A DNA stretch of 12,485 nucleotides from the NCBI GenBank assembly GCA_015655255.1, contig JAATFJ010000371.1, positions 1-12,485 on the forward strand. Reading direction: 5' to 3'. How positions within the stretch are numbered: the stretch's first letter is position 1; each line of letters opens with the position of its first letter. A program made the position numbers and the translations under genes. Shown piece by piece: positions 1-7,363 of this stretch. The DNA comes from Actinomycetales bacterium. GTDB lineage: Bacteria; Actinomycetota; Actinomycetes; Actinomycetales; Microbacteriaceae. Under the pieces are notes generated by a model, which worked only from the letters and a program-made list of their open reading frames with translations, ran no database searches and was not told the origin of the DNA.

Positions 1-885
1 CCGTGGCAGCCGCTGGGACTGGATGGTAACCAGTACGCGCCTCTGGACGCGTTCCGATCGCTCGCACGCGGAAGCAGCGCTGAGGTACTAGTGTATTCGC
101 CGGGGTACGCGGCCCTCGTGCGTGCGCCCCGGCAGGTGCTAACCATTCACGACCTCATCCAGCTGAGATCTCCCTGGCCGGGCAGGGCGAAGTTCCTCGC
201 CTACTACGAGGGACCCGTCCGCCATGTGGTGCGTAAGGCGGGGGTCGTGCTGACCGTCTCGGAGACATCCGCGCGGGACATCCGCGAGTGGCTGCGGGAT
301 GACTCGGTGCGGATCGTGAATGCGGGCAACGGATGCTCCGCGGCGTTCACGGCGGAGGGGCCGGCCGAGACGGGTCCGGATCCTCATGTCTTGTTCGTAG
401 GCAATACGAAAAAGCACAAGAACTTCGACGTGGTCCTGCGCGCGCTCGCTCTGGCCCCGGGGATCGTGCTCCGAGCGATCCTCCCGGCTCGCGAGTTGTC
501 GAGTGCGCAGCGACGGGCCGAGGAACTCGGTGTCGCGGGGCGCGTCCACTGGCTCTCCGACATCGACGACACGAGGCTGGCGGCGCTGTATCGCGGGTCC
601 GTGGCGACGGTGATGCCCTCCGTCCTGGAGGGATTCGGACTTCCCGCGCTGGAATCGATCGCCTGCGGTACTCCTGTGCTCTTCTGGCGAGGCTGTGAAG
701 CGGTCGGGGAGATCGTCGGTGACCGGGGGCGGGCCTTGGCGACGTGGGGCGAAGCCGAGGAATGGGCGGTGGCGTTGAGGAAGTCCGCCGAGTCTCCGCG
801 ACGCGTGGAACCGCCCCTGGTCGCAGACGCGTGGGAGAGGACGGCCGGTATCGTGTCAGACGTCCTCGAACGGGAGCTCGCCTGA
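1..885 (+). CDS. GT4-family glycosyltransferase, 5' end cut by window edge
   Basis: The frame is open from base 1 to a TGA at 883-885, giving 294 visible residues. The gene begins upstream of the window; the internal GTG at 91 is not needed as a start, because the 30 codons before it read as normal protein. This is a retaining GT-B (GT4) glycosyltransferase. The visible part has the end of the N-terminal Rossmann half (a TIHDL stretch, then VLTVSETSARDI) and the C-terminal donor-binding half, with LFVGNTKKHKN and the E-x7-E element EGFGLPALE at visible residues 210-218, followed by ACGTPVL. Enzymes of this type move a sugar from a nucleotide-sugar donor to a lipid-linked or polymer acceptor at the inner face of the membrane. 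The donor cannot be read from sequence; a mannosyl- or related hexosyltransferase is possible. Its last 30 bases overlap the convergent minus-strand gene. Family assignment is firm, role is inferred from the locus. Confidence 0.88.
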   Translation, partial: PWQPLGLDGNQYAPLDAFRSLARGSSAEVLVYSPGYAALVRAPRQVLTIHDLIQLRSPWPGRAKFLAYYEGPVRHVVRKAGVVLTVSETSARDIREWLRDDSVRIVNAGNGCSAAFTAEGPAETGPDPHVLFVGNTKKHKNFDVVLRALALAPGIVLRAILPARELSSAQRRAEELGVAGRVHWLSDIDDTRLAALYRGSVATVMPSVLEGFGLPALESIACGTPVLFWRGCEAVGEIVGDRGRALATWGEAEEWAVALRKSAESPRRVEPPLVADAWERTAGIVSDVLERELA

Positions 886-2016
886 CCTCGGGTGCGTGCG
901 CTGCGGTCGACGACCCGGAAGCCGTTCGATGAACGCGGCGAGGGAGTCCGCTTTCAGGTCCCAGGCCTCGGAAGCGGCGCGGAGCATCCCCTCCACGTTC
1001 GGCGAGATGTGGCTCATCGCCCGACGGAGTGCGTTGTCTCCGTCCGTGGCGTTCGTGAATGTGTGGAGTCCGGCCTCCGTGTCCTCGTGGAGGACGGGTG
1101 TCTCACGGGCGACGACGGCGAGCCCGGCGGCGAAGTACTCGTAGAGCTTCATCGGGCTCCTCCCCGCGTTGAGCGGATCCTCGGACAACGGGAGCAGGCC
1201 GACACGGGCGTCGTGGAGGAGCGCGGGCAAGGAGTCGTAGGGAATAGGACCGGGGAGTTCGATGTTCGGCGGGAGATCTGCCGGGGGAACGGTCACAGGG
1301 CCGGCGATGACGAACCGGGCGCCGGGGTGCTGCTGCGCCCAGGAGCGCACTTGCTGCCAGTCGAATCGGCCGTCGATCGCGCCGACGTACACACAGAGGT
1401 CGGAGCGCGGCGCCGTGCGGTTCTGCGCGGGGGAGAAACGTGCAGCGTCCACGCCGTTCCCGAGGACCAGGGCGGGGACCTCGAGAGGCCCGAGCCGGCG
1501 CAGCACCTCATCGGACGTGGCGACGACTCCGTCCGCAGAAGCGACCACAGTGCGTTGCAACCGTGCCTTGGGGCCGGATGGGTAGAGGTCGGTGGGTCGG
1601 TAGACGAGTCGTCGCGAGAGCGTCGGTACCGTGTCGTCCCACAGAAGAGGCTGATCGATCAGGATCGCATCGAATACGGGATCGAAGCCGTACTTCTTGA
1701 GTTCGCGAGCGACACGGAAGCGACCGTAGGGGGTCGGTGCGATGGTGCGGGGGACCAGATGAATCACACCGTCCTCGTCGCAGTGCGGGCCCACGGGAAC
1801 CGTCGCGGCCTGGGCGCGATCAACGCGTCCGGTCAGCAGATGAGCTTTCGATATCGGAGTCGAGAGGTGCACCACGTCGGCACCGCGCCGAGCGAATTCG
1901 CGTGCGTAGTGGTGGCTGCCCACGCGGAACGCGCCGAAGGCGTGGGTGTGGGCGAGGAACAGGATGCGCGGAGGAGGACCCGCGCTCTGCGGGGCGCCCG
2001 TTGAATCCTCCTTCAT
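856..2016 (-). CDS. GT4-like (TuaH-type) glycosyltransferase
   Basis: This 386-residue GT-B fold glycosyltransferase has an N-terminal Rossmann half opening with PRILFLAHTHAFGAFRVGSHH (residues ~16-36). The inter-domain region contains DAILIDQPLLW (~116-126) and YRPTDLYP. The donor half has VLGNGVDAARF (~184-194), YVGAID, FVIAGP and the diagnostic SPMKLYEYFAAGLAVVA (~287-303). The pattern recalls glycosyltransferases of the teichuronic-acid TuaH group, but the donor and acceptor are unknown. The ATG start lies in an ATGA overlap with the stop of the upstream pyruvyl transferase gene (bases 2013-2016), so the two are probably translationally coupled in one minus-strand operon. The start region ATGAAGGAGGAT itself looks like a Shine-Dalgarno sequence, so a slightly later start is conceivable, but no ATG, GTG or TTG sits at the right distance. 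The 3' end overlaps the convergent gene by 30 bases. Confidence 0.88.
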   Translation of the reverse strand: MKEDSTGAPQSAGPPPRILFLAHTHAFGAFRVGSHHYAREFARRGADVVHLSTPISKAHLLTGRVDRAQAATVPVGPHCDEDGVIHLVPRTIAPTPYGRFRVARELKKYGFDPVFDAILIDQPLLWDDTVPTLSRRLVYRPTDLYPSGPKARLQRTVVASADGVVATSDEVLRRLGPLEVPALVLGNGVDAARFSPAQNRTAPRSDLCVYVGAIDGRFDWQQVRSWAQQHPGARFVIAGPVTVPPADLPPNIELPGPIPYDSLPALLHDARVGLLPLSEDPLNAGRSPMKLYEYFAAGLAVVARETPVLHEDTEAGLHTFTNATDGDNALRRAMSHISPNVEGMLRAASEAWDLKADSLAAFIERLPGRRPQRTHPRSGELPFEDV

Positions 2017-3086
2017 CCCCGTGACGCCCGGATGAACGCGCGCACTTCATCGGCCATTTCATCGAGCCCTCGCTCGGCTGCGTGGACGCAACGGGCGACT
2101 TCGTCCGTGCGCGTCGACTGGCGCCGGAGGAACTCCTGCATTCCCTCGCTCGAGGTCGTCGCCGCGTCGGCGGACATCGCATGCAGACCGACGGTGGCGA
2201 AAGAAGCGGCGATCTTGGGAGTCGGGTGGGGGACGAGTTCGACCGGGATGGCTCCAGAAAGGGCGGCGAGCACGAGAACGTGCATCCGGTCGCTGAGGAC
2301 GAGCCGTGCCCGCGCATAGCGTGCGCGGAGCAGCGCTTCCTGCGCCACGGCGTCGGTGCCGTTCCACGGTTCGAAGACGCCGCCCAGGTCTTCGGCGAGC
2401 GCCTGCGAGCGGGTCTCATCCTCGCGCACCTGGACGACGGTGCGTATGCGCAGCGTTTCGGCGGCAGCGAAGCCGCGCACGGCGGCGATCCATTCCGCGG
2501 GGGGATAGGGTCGGGTGCCCCTCAGGCTGACGATGAGCTCGTCTCGTTCCGCGGGCGTGCTGCCTAGTTCCGCACCGGCGGCGAAACCGAGATCGGGGAC
2601 GACCCGACCGCAGCGGATCGTCTCCGCGCTTCGCCCGTCGCGCCACAATGCGAACTGGGAGCAGCGCGCAGCGAGAGCGTGCAACCTCAGCGTGGACCGG
2701 TTGGGGGCGCGGATGCTACGAGGGGGGCGTACAACGATGCCTCGCTTGAGACGCACGATGAGGGTCTCTGCGAGGAAGACGAGTTCGCGCAGCGTGTTTC
2801 CTCGGTCGAGAGGAACCTCTCCCGGTTCGAAGACGAGCACCGGTCTGGACGGAGCCGTGCAGAGCATCCACAGCCACTTCGGCACCGATCGCTTCGATCG
2901 GAGTACGATCGCCCGTGAGGGGGAATCGATTTGCCGCAGCCAGATATCGGGTGCATTGCCCGTGTACACGATGAGTTCTTCCGACGTATTGCGAACCCAG
3001 TCGAGGGCGCCTCGGCGTAAGACGGCGTCGCCGATGTTGTCGGGGGGGCCTGTGACCGATACGAAGGTGCGTGAACGGCGGGGCAT
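2013..3086 (-). CDS. Polysaccharide pyruvyl transferase family protein
   Basis: The protein has 357 residues from the chosen ATG. It carries the family's glycine-rich N-terminal loop, TGPPDNIGDAVLRRGA (NIGD at ~17-20), and the conserved C-terminal SDRMHVLVLAALSGAIPVEL block (~265-284), which is the S-x-R-x-H element of the CsaB/WcaK/PssM group. The family transfers pyruvate from phosphoenolpyruvate to form a ketal on a sugar of a surface polymer; some members act on secondary cell-wall polymers. Some divergent members have no proven activity, so pyruvylation is probable rather than shown. The frame extends upstream to a GTG at 3158, but that extension has no visible ribosome site and the core fold begins just after the ATG at 3086, so the shorter form is preferred. 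The stop overlaps the ATG of the next gene as ATGA. The gene is divergent from the GT2 gene. Confidence 0.82.
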   Translation of the reverse strand: MPRRSRTFVSVTGPPDNIGDAVLRRGALDWVRNTSEELIVYTGNAPDIWLRQIDSPSRAIVLRSKRSVPKWLWMLCTAPSRPVLVFEPGEVPLDRGNTLRELVFLAETLIVRLKRGIVVRPPRSIRAPNRSTLRLHALAARCSQFALWRDGRSAETIRCGRVVPDLGFAAGAELGSTPAERDELIVSLRGTRPYPPAEWIAAVRGFAAAETLRIRTVVQVREDETRSQALAEDLGGVFEPWNGTDAVAQEALLRARYARARLVLSDRMHVLVLAALSGAIPVELVPHPTPKIAASFATVGLHAMSADAATTSSEGMQEFLRRQSTRTDEVARCVHAAERGLDEMADEVRAFIRASRG

Positions 3087-3220
3087 CACGGGTTTTCTGT
3101 GGGGCTGAAGGGGAATCTCTCGCACGAGACGGATACCCGGACGTGTGATGGGTCCCACGGTAGCAGTGTTGGTGGAATCGCGATCTCCGGCGAGCGATGA
3201 CCGGGAGAGGAGGATGCTTG
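3087..3220. promoter_or_regulatory. Divergent intergenic region between pyruvyl transferase and GT2 genes
   Basis: About 134 bases separate the chosen divergent starts, so the promoters of both operons should lie here. I see an 8-base palindrome ATCGCGAT at 3177-3184 and a weak TACCGT hexamer on the minus strand, but no convincing -35/-10 pair on either strand. If the alternative GTG start at 3158 of the minus-strand gene were used, the region would shrink to about 60 bases. Confidence 0.4.
3205..3214 (+). promoter_or_regulatory. Ribosome binding site that sets the GT2 start
   Basis: GAGAGGAGGA lies just before the ATG at 3221, with GGAGG at 3209-3213 and a 7-base spacer. An earlier in-frame ATG at 3197 has no such site, so this element decides the start. 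Confidence 0.75.
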
Positions 3221-4357
3221 ATGGACGCGCGATCGGTCTCGCTGTTGTCCCGTGCCTCGTCGCGGCTCTCCCAGAGGTTGGCCGCCTGGAGCCCGGCTAG
3301 GCGCAGCGCAGAACGGTCTGTGTCCGCTCCCGTCGCCTCCGTGCCGCTCGTCGAGACCGGCGAGACGATGGAACGGTATTTTCTTCCCGGCACCCCGCCT
3401 CGTGCGTGTGTTGTGCCTGACGATATACCGGATGTGACTGTGGTTGTCCCCGTTTACAACTCCGAGGCATGGCTCGACGACTGCTTATCGAGTGTGCTCG
3501 CGCAGACCAACGTCGAACTCGAAGTGGTCTGCGTGGACGACGGATCTACGGACAACTCGTTGCGCTTGCTCGAGCGGTACGCGCGCGGGGAACCACGGGT
3601 GCGGGTCGTGGGGCAGGCGAACAGCGGGCAGTCCGTCGCGCGGAACACGGGCCTCGACGCCGCCCGCGGCCGTTACCTGGTCTACCTCGACAGCGATGAC
3701 TTCTGGCGAGACGACGGCCTCGCCGCCTTGGTGCGCGAAGCCGATCGGAAAGAACTCGACGTTGTCCTGTTCGACGGCGTCGCGTTTCGCGATGGGGATG
3801 TCCCCGAGGGCACCTGGAACTGGTACTCGACGTACTATCCGCGAGCGCGTCGCTATCGCCGTGTCAGGAGCGGCGCTCGCATGATCACGGACATGCGCCG
3901 CCGCGGCGACTACCGCCCTCATGTCGGGATGTACCTGAGCCGTACGGAGTTCGTCCGTGAGGCGGGACTCCGGTTCATCCCCGGGATCGTTCATCAGGAC
4001 AACCCGTATACCTTCGCCCTCCTCGCCAAGGCTCGTCATGTCGAGCACATCAAGAGATATTTCTACGCGCGACGTCTTCGTCCTGGATCTACGATCACCG
4101 CGCTGCGGACCGCCATATCGGCTCGGGGCTATTTCCTCAGCTGCGTCGCGATGCGGCGGGAACTCCGGCTGCACGCCTTCGACGGCCCGACCATGAGGGG
4201 GCTGGAAGGAGTGGTCCAGGGCGTCTTCGAAAGCGCCTGCAAAAGGTTCGCCGCGCTGCCGGATTCTGTTCAGGCGGAACTGGGTACCCTCGACGATGAG
4301 CCGGACGCCCGCGCGGTGTACCGGGCTATCCGAGCACAGTCGGCGAAAGAGCGCTAA
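3221..4357 (+). CDS. GT2-family glycosyltransferase (GT-A fold)
   Basis: The protein has 378 residues from the ATG with the strong ribosome site. After about 70 residues of poorly conserved, arginine-rich N-terminus comes a standard GT-A domain: VTVVVPVYNSEAW (~72-84), VDDGSTDNS (~105-113), the NSGQSVARNTGLDAARG loop and the metal-binding DSDD (~157-160). Later, IPGIVHQDNPYTF (~253-265) occupies the position where many relatives have HED; here the acidic residue before the Asp is Gln. A helical C-terminal tail follows. GT2 enzymes of this kind are inverting transferases that add sugars to lipid-linked or polymer acceptors in the cytoplasm, and some members glycosylate teichoic acid. Donor and product are unknown. 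It is the first gene of the plus-strand run, 107 bases upstream of the TarL-like cassette, and could be co-transcribed with it. Confidence 0.88.
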   Translation: MDARSVSLLSRASSRLSQRLAAWSPARRSAERSVSAPVASVPLVETGETMERYFLPGTPPRACVVPDDIPDVTVVVPVYNSEAWLDDCLSSVLAQTNVELEVVCVDDGSTDNSLRLLERYARGEPRVRVVGQANSGQSVARNTGLDAARGRYLVYLDSDDFWRDDGLAALVREADRKELDVVLFDGVAFRDGDVPEGTWNWYSTYYPRARRYRRVRSGARMITDMRRRGDYRPHVGMYLSRTEFVREAGLRFIPGIVHQDNPYTFALLAKARHVEHIKRYFYARRLRPGSTITALRTAISARGYFLSCVAMRRELRLHAFDGPTMRGLEGVVQGVFESACKRFAALPDSVQAELGTLDDEPDARAVYRAIRAQSAKER

Positions 4358-4464
4358 TCCCATGATATGACGGACACCGAGGGGGCGGTAGAAGTCTGGT
4401 GGGGCGTGTGGAAGAATGGCGTGGGTTGCAAAGAAGGGGTTCTTGGGTGCCGGAGGAAAAAATA
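4358..4464 (+). promoter_or_regulatory. Intergenic gap before the TarL-like cassette
   Basis: This 107-base gap separates the GT2 gene from the cassette. It contains a short AAGAA-GGGG-TTCTT inverted repeat and a TATGAC hexamer near its start, neither convincing as a terminator or promoter. The frame of the next gene stays open through most of the gap, back to a GTG at 4399, but this stretch does not look like conserved protein. A promoter here is possible because base composition changes just after it. Confidence 0.25.
4452..4456 (+). promoter_or_regulatory. Ribosome binding site that sets the accessory-domain gene start
   Basis: GGAGG sits 8 bases before the ATG at 4465, followed by an A-rich spacer. 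It favours this start over the in-frame GTG at 4399, which has no site. Confidence 0.75.
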
Positions 4465-5034
4465 ATGCGCGAGGCTGGGCGTGGGGGTCCTCAAAGGCAG
4501 GTGCCGAGCCAGACCGAGATCGTGACGGTCCCATCGGACGATGAAAGGCCGGACGACCTTCTTGTCGCTCCTGTATTGTTCCCAGGCCTTCGTGTCCATC
4601 TCACGTCGATTCAATGGGAGCGTGTGTGGATCACGCTGACCTTTGAATTTAGCGAACAGCCACCGGGCGAGGTTGACTTCGTGATCTATGACGTTCTCCG
4701 AGCTTTTCCCGTCTCTACGGTGTCGGCAGATGAAAAAACATATGTCCTGCGGATCAATGTGACGAATTTCCGCAACCGTCGGCAAATTCCGAATGGTTCC
4801 TGGAGGTTCTTGACGTCGATTGACGGACGCCGAGGCCCTATCGCCAGTTTTCCACTCTACAAAGCGGACGAATTGGCGGCTTCTGGACGCTCATACCTCT
4901 ACAACAAGAACCTGTCCACCTTCGTCATCAATTTTGGGCTGTCACAAGACGACAGAGCGGACGTGATCATGCGTTCATACCAGCTGAACCGTCCCGTGCC
5001 CAAATCGGCGTCGTCGAAGGGGAAGCGGCGCTGA
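4465..5034 (+). CDS. Stand-alone TarL/TarF-type N-terminal accessory domain protein
   Basis: This 189-residue soluble protein has no signal peptide or membrane segment. Residues ~45-160 read as a beta-rich domain: LTSIQWERVWITLTFEF (~47-63), VLRINVTNF, NGSWRFLTSIDG (~110-121), SYLYNKN (~143-149) and STFVINF. This spacing, a W-E-R strand and then a G-x-W-R/Y strand, resembles the non-catalytic N-terminal domain that precedes the glycerophosphotransferase domain in TarL/TarF-like polymerases of Firmicutes. Here it is a separate gene, ending one base before the catalytic gene begins, so the two products probably work as a complex on the inner membrane face. That is inference from memory of the family, not from a search. 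The gene is clearly lower in GC than its neighbours (29 of 60 bases over 4681-4740). A longer GTG start at 4399 is less likely. Confidence 0.68.
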   Translation: MREAGRGGPQRQVPSQTEIVTVPSDDERPDDLLVAPVLFPGLRVHLTSIQWERVWITLTFEFSEQPPGEVDFVIYDVLRAFPVSTVSADEKTYVLRINVTNFRNRRQIPNGSWRFLTSIDGRRGPIASFPLYKADELAASGRSYLYNKNLSTFVINFGLSQDDRADVIMRSYQLNRPVPKSASSKGKRR

Positions 5035-5035
5035 G

Positions 5036-6655
5036 ATGGCAGAGAAATCGTTAAGGCCGCCCACTCAGATACGACGGTTTCTCAACGGGCTCGACCGTGC
5101 GACCGGCGGAGGCTCCGGCCGCTTCTTCGCATGGTTCGACAGGAAGACCAACGGCAACGTCGCCGACGTCGGGCATCGTGTCCTCTATCGAACGCGCATG
5201 CTGGGACTGCGCGTTCGCACAGCGGTCGTCGGCCGCGATGTGCGTCTCCTCTCCGAACCACGCGCGAAGGACTTGGCGACGGCCGAGGGCGGAGATCTGC
5301 GGCACGGAAGCGATTCCGGATCGGTGTCCTCGTCATCGAAGGTGCGGAAGCGGAACGGAAAGCCCCGCATCCTGTTCGCGTCAGAGATGCGTCCGGCGAT
5401 AGCGGGCAATCTCCTGCGGATTCGGGATCGCATGTGTGAGCGCGGCCTCGACGAAACGTACGACATGTGCTTCAGCTTCCGAACCCTGGACCAGGTAACG
5501 CCAGAGGGGACGGCCCTGCTCGCCTCGGAGGTCGCGTCCGCGGACATCATCTTGGTCGATGACTATTTCCCGCTGCTGAACAAGGTCACCCTGCGCGACG
5601 ACCAGAAGCTGATTCAGGTGTGGCACGCCGGCAGCGGCTTCAAGTCGGTCGGCTACAGCAGGTTCGGCAACTACGGTTCACCGCGGCTGACGGATACACA
5701 TCGCAAGTACACTTTTGCCATTTGTGGGTCCTCCCATCTCGCCCCTGTGTATGCGGAGGTCTTCGGCATTCCGGAGGCGGACGTTATCCCGACGGGGCTG
5801 CCCAGAATCGACTACTTCCTCGATCCTGCACGTATAGAAAAAGTGACGGCGGAATTTGTGGACTCTTATCCGGAGATGAAGAGTAAGAAGAAGATCCTCT
5901 TCGCTCCGACCTTCCGGGGAGAAGGCGCGAAGACGGCGTTCTATGACTATTCGCAAATCGATTTTGAGCGGCTTTATCGAATGTGCGGAAATGAGTACGT
6001 CTTCCTCTTCCGAATGCATCATTTCATTTCGGATCCTCCTCCCATCCCCGTCGAGCTCTCGGATCGACTGTTTGATTTCTCCCACTTCCCCGATGGCAAT
6101 GATCTTCTCCATTCCATAGACATCCTGATCACCGATTACTCATCAATTCTTTACGAATTCTCCCTTCTGAACCGCCCCATGCTTTTCTTCGCGTATGACA
6201 AGGAACTGTATTCCGCGACGCGAGGATTCCACCGGGAATACGAAGCGATGGCGCCGGGTCGAGTATGCACCACAATGGACGAACTGGTTGAGGCGGTAGA
6301 GAGAGCTGATTTCGATCGTGAGAAGGTCGAGCGCTTCCGCGAGGAGAACTTCGACCACATCGACACGAACTCAGCGGATCGATTCATCGACCAGCTCATC
6401 CTTGGCGATCCGCGGAGCACTCCGGAAGCGCTCGAGGCGGTGCTTCGCGACGAGGAGAAGAGCGCTCTGGCTCTCCGGCTCGCTGCGGAGCAGTTCCACG
6501 TCGATCACCCCGATCACGAGAAGGCGAGGAAGGCCGTCGAGGATTATGCTCGGATAAACCTTGAGGCCGAACTCAATCCGCGGGAGAGCGCGGAACCGGT
6601 AGATCAGCATTCCCAGGAAAAGGTCGACCCGACGATGGAAGAGACTCATTCATGA
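5036..6655 (+). CDS. CDP-glycerol/CDP-ribitol:poly(polyol phosphate) transferase, TarL/TagF family
   Basis: The protein has 539 residues. Residues ~1-100 are an arginine-rich extension ending in a Ser-rich linker. The catalytic GT-B-like domain (~108-457) shows LIQVWHAGSGFKSVGYS (~192-208, the TarL/TarF-type WHA-x-G-x-FK block), TGLPRIDYF (~253-261), ILFAPTFRG (~287-295), LFRMHHF (~324-330) and ITDYSSILYEFSLLNRP (~365-381). These are the hallmarks of enzymes that move glycerol- or ribitol-phosphate from a CDP-polyol to a lipid-linked acceptor, building teichoic acid at the inner membrane face. The last ~80 residues are charged and not conserved. Whether it primes or polymerises, and whether the unit is glycerol or ribitol, is unresolved; the adjacent TarI-like gene argues for ribitol or another polyol. 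The start follows the previous stop by one base, and the stop overlaps the next ATG (ATGA, 6652-6655). The middle is GC-poor (25 of 60 bases over 5941-6000). Confidence 0.9.
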   Translation: MAEKSLRPPTQIRRFLNGLDRATGGGSGRFFAWFDRKTNGNVADVGHRVLYRTRMLGLRVRTAVVGRDVRLLSEPRAKDLATAEGGDLRHGSDSGSVSSSSKVRKRNGKPRILFASEMRPAIAGNLLRIRDRMCERGLDETYDMCFSFRTLDQVTPEGTALLASEVASADIILVDDYFPLLNKVTLRDDQKLIQVWHAGSGFKSVGYSRFGNYGSPRLTDTHRKYTFAICGSSHLAPVYAEVFGIPEADVIPTGLPRIDYFLDPARIEKVTAEFVDSYPEMKSKKKILFAPTFRGEGAKTAFYDYSQIDFERLYRMCGNEYVFLFRMHHFISDPPPIPVELSDRLFDFSHFPDGNDLLHSIDILITDYSSILYEFSLLNRPMLFFAYDKELYSATRGFHREYEAMAPGRVCTTMDELVEAVERADFDREKVERFREENFDHIDTNSADRFIDQLILGDPRSTPEALEAVLRDEEKSALALRLAAEQFHVDHPDHEKARKAVEDYARINLEAELNPRESAEPVDQHSQEKVDPTMEETHS

Positions 6656-7363
6656 ACATCGCGGTGGTCTTTGCCGGCGGAGTGGGCTCCCGGATGAAAC
6701 TCAAATCGATGCCGAAGCAGTTCCTCGAGATTCACGGCAAGCCGATCATCGTTCACACGTTGGAGCACTTCGAGCAGCACCCTGAAATCGACGGTGTCGT
6801 CGTCGCCATTCTGCCGGAGTACCGCGAGCACTTTGAACGACTGGTGCAGCGCTTCGATTTGTCCAAAGTGAGAATTGTGGATGGAGGGTCCACGGGGCAG
6901 GAGTCTCGGCATCGTGCGCTTCAGGCGGTAGCGGAATGGTATCCGTCCGACTCGGCGGTGCTGATCCATGATGGCGTGCGCCCGTTGATCAGCGCAGAAC
7001 TCATCAGTGAATATTGCAGCGGTCCGGGAACACGGTTCAGCGGTTACCTGCACGAAGGTGTTCGAGACGATCGTGGTCTCCTTCGACGGCAAGATCGACG
7101 ACGTCATACCGCGGGACGCCCTCTACACGGCTCAGGCTCCACAGAGCTTCGTCCTGGGGGAGGTCCTCTCTGCGTACGATCGAGCGGTCGCCGAGGGTGA
7201 GAACGACTCGATCGACTCCTGCAGCCTGATGCGCCGGTACGGTCATGCGGTGCACATGGTGGAGGGGCCGCGCTCGAATATCAAGATCACGACCACGGAA
7301 GACTTCTACATCTCCAAATCCTTCTTCGACCTCATCGAGGCCAGGCAGTTGCTGGAAGCGTGA
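6652..7363 (+). pseudogene. tarI: TarI/IspD-family cytidylyltransferase, frame broken near 7006-7012
   Basis: Read as one gene this encodes about 237 residues, the normal TarI length. The first part (6652 to ~7011) has the nucleotide-binding start VVFAGGVGSRM (~5-15), MPKQFLEIHGKPII (~20-33) and IHDGVRPL (~105-112). At ELISE (~115-119) that frame turns into unrelated sequence and stops at 7200. The family sequence resumes one frame over, at NIAAVREHGSAVT from 7010, and continues through APQSF, the ND-IDS-LM region and NIKITTTEDF to the TGA at 7361-7363. The family converts a polyol phosphate plus CTP to a CDP-polyol (CDP-ribitol for TarI); IspD is the alternative, less likely next to a TarL-like gene. 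The lesion fits loss of two bases, for example one GA from a GAGA run, or one inserted base. It may be a real mutation or an assembly error. Both ends keep 4-base overlaps with their neighbours, as expected of a formerly intact gene. Confidence 0.8.

Noticed and set aside
892..2004. Plus-strand frame of 370 codons opposite the TuaH-type glycosyltransferase
   Set aside because: No domain is recognisable. The minus strand shows complete GT-B motifs and an ATGA-coupled start.
3485..4534. Minus-strand frame of 349 codons across the GT2 gene
   Set aside because: It spans a gene boundary on the other strand and shows no domain; the GT2 motifs on the plus strand are unambiguous.
7003..7015. Programmed ribosomal frameshift in the cytidylyltransferase gene
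   Set aside because: There is no slippery heptamer, no stop codon at the shift site and no obvious stimulatory hairpin. A simple deletion or sequence error explains the break better.
7012..7200. C-terminal tail of the first cytidylyltransferase frame as a genuine alternative protein end
   Set aside because: The tail is unlike the family, while the neighbouring frame carries the expected family sequence to the expected length and a GTGA overlap with the next gene.
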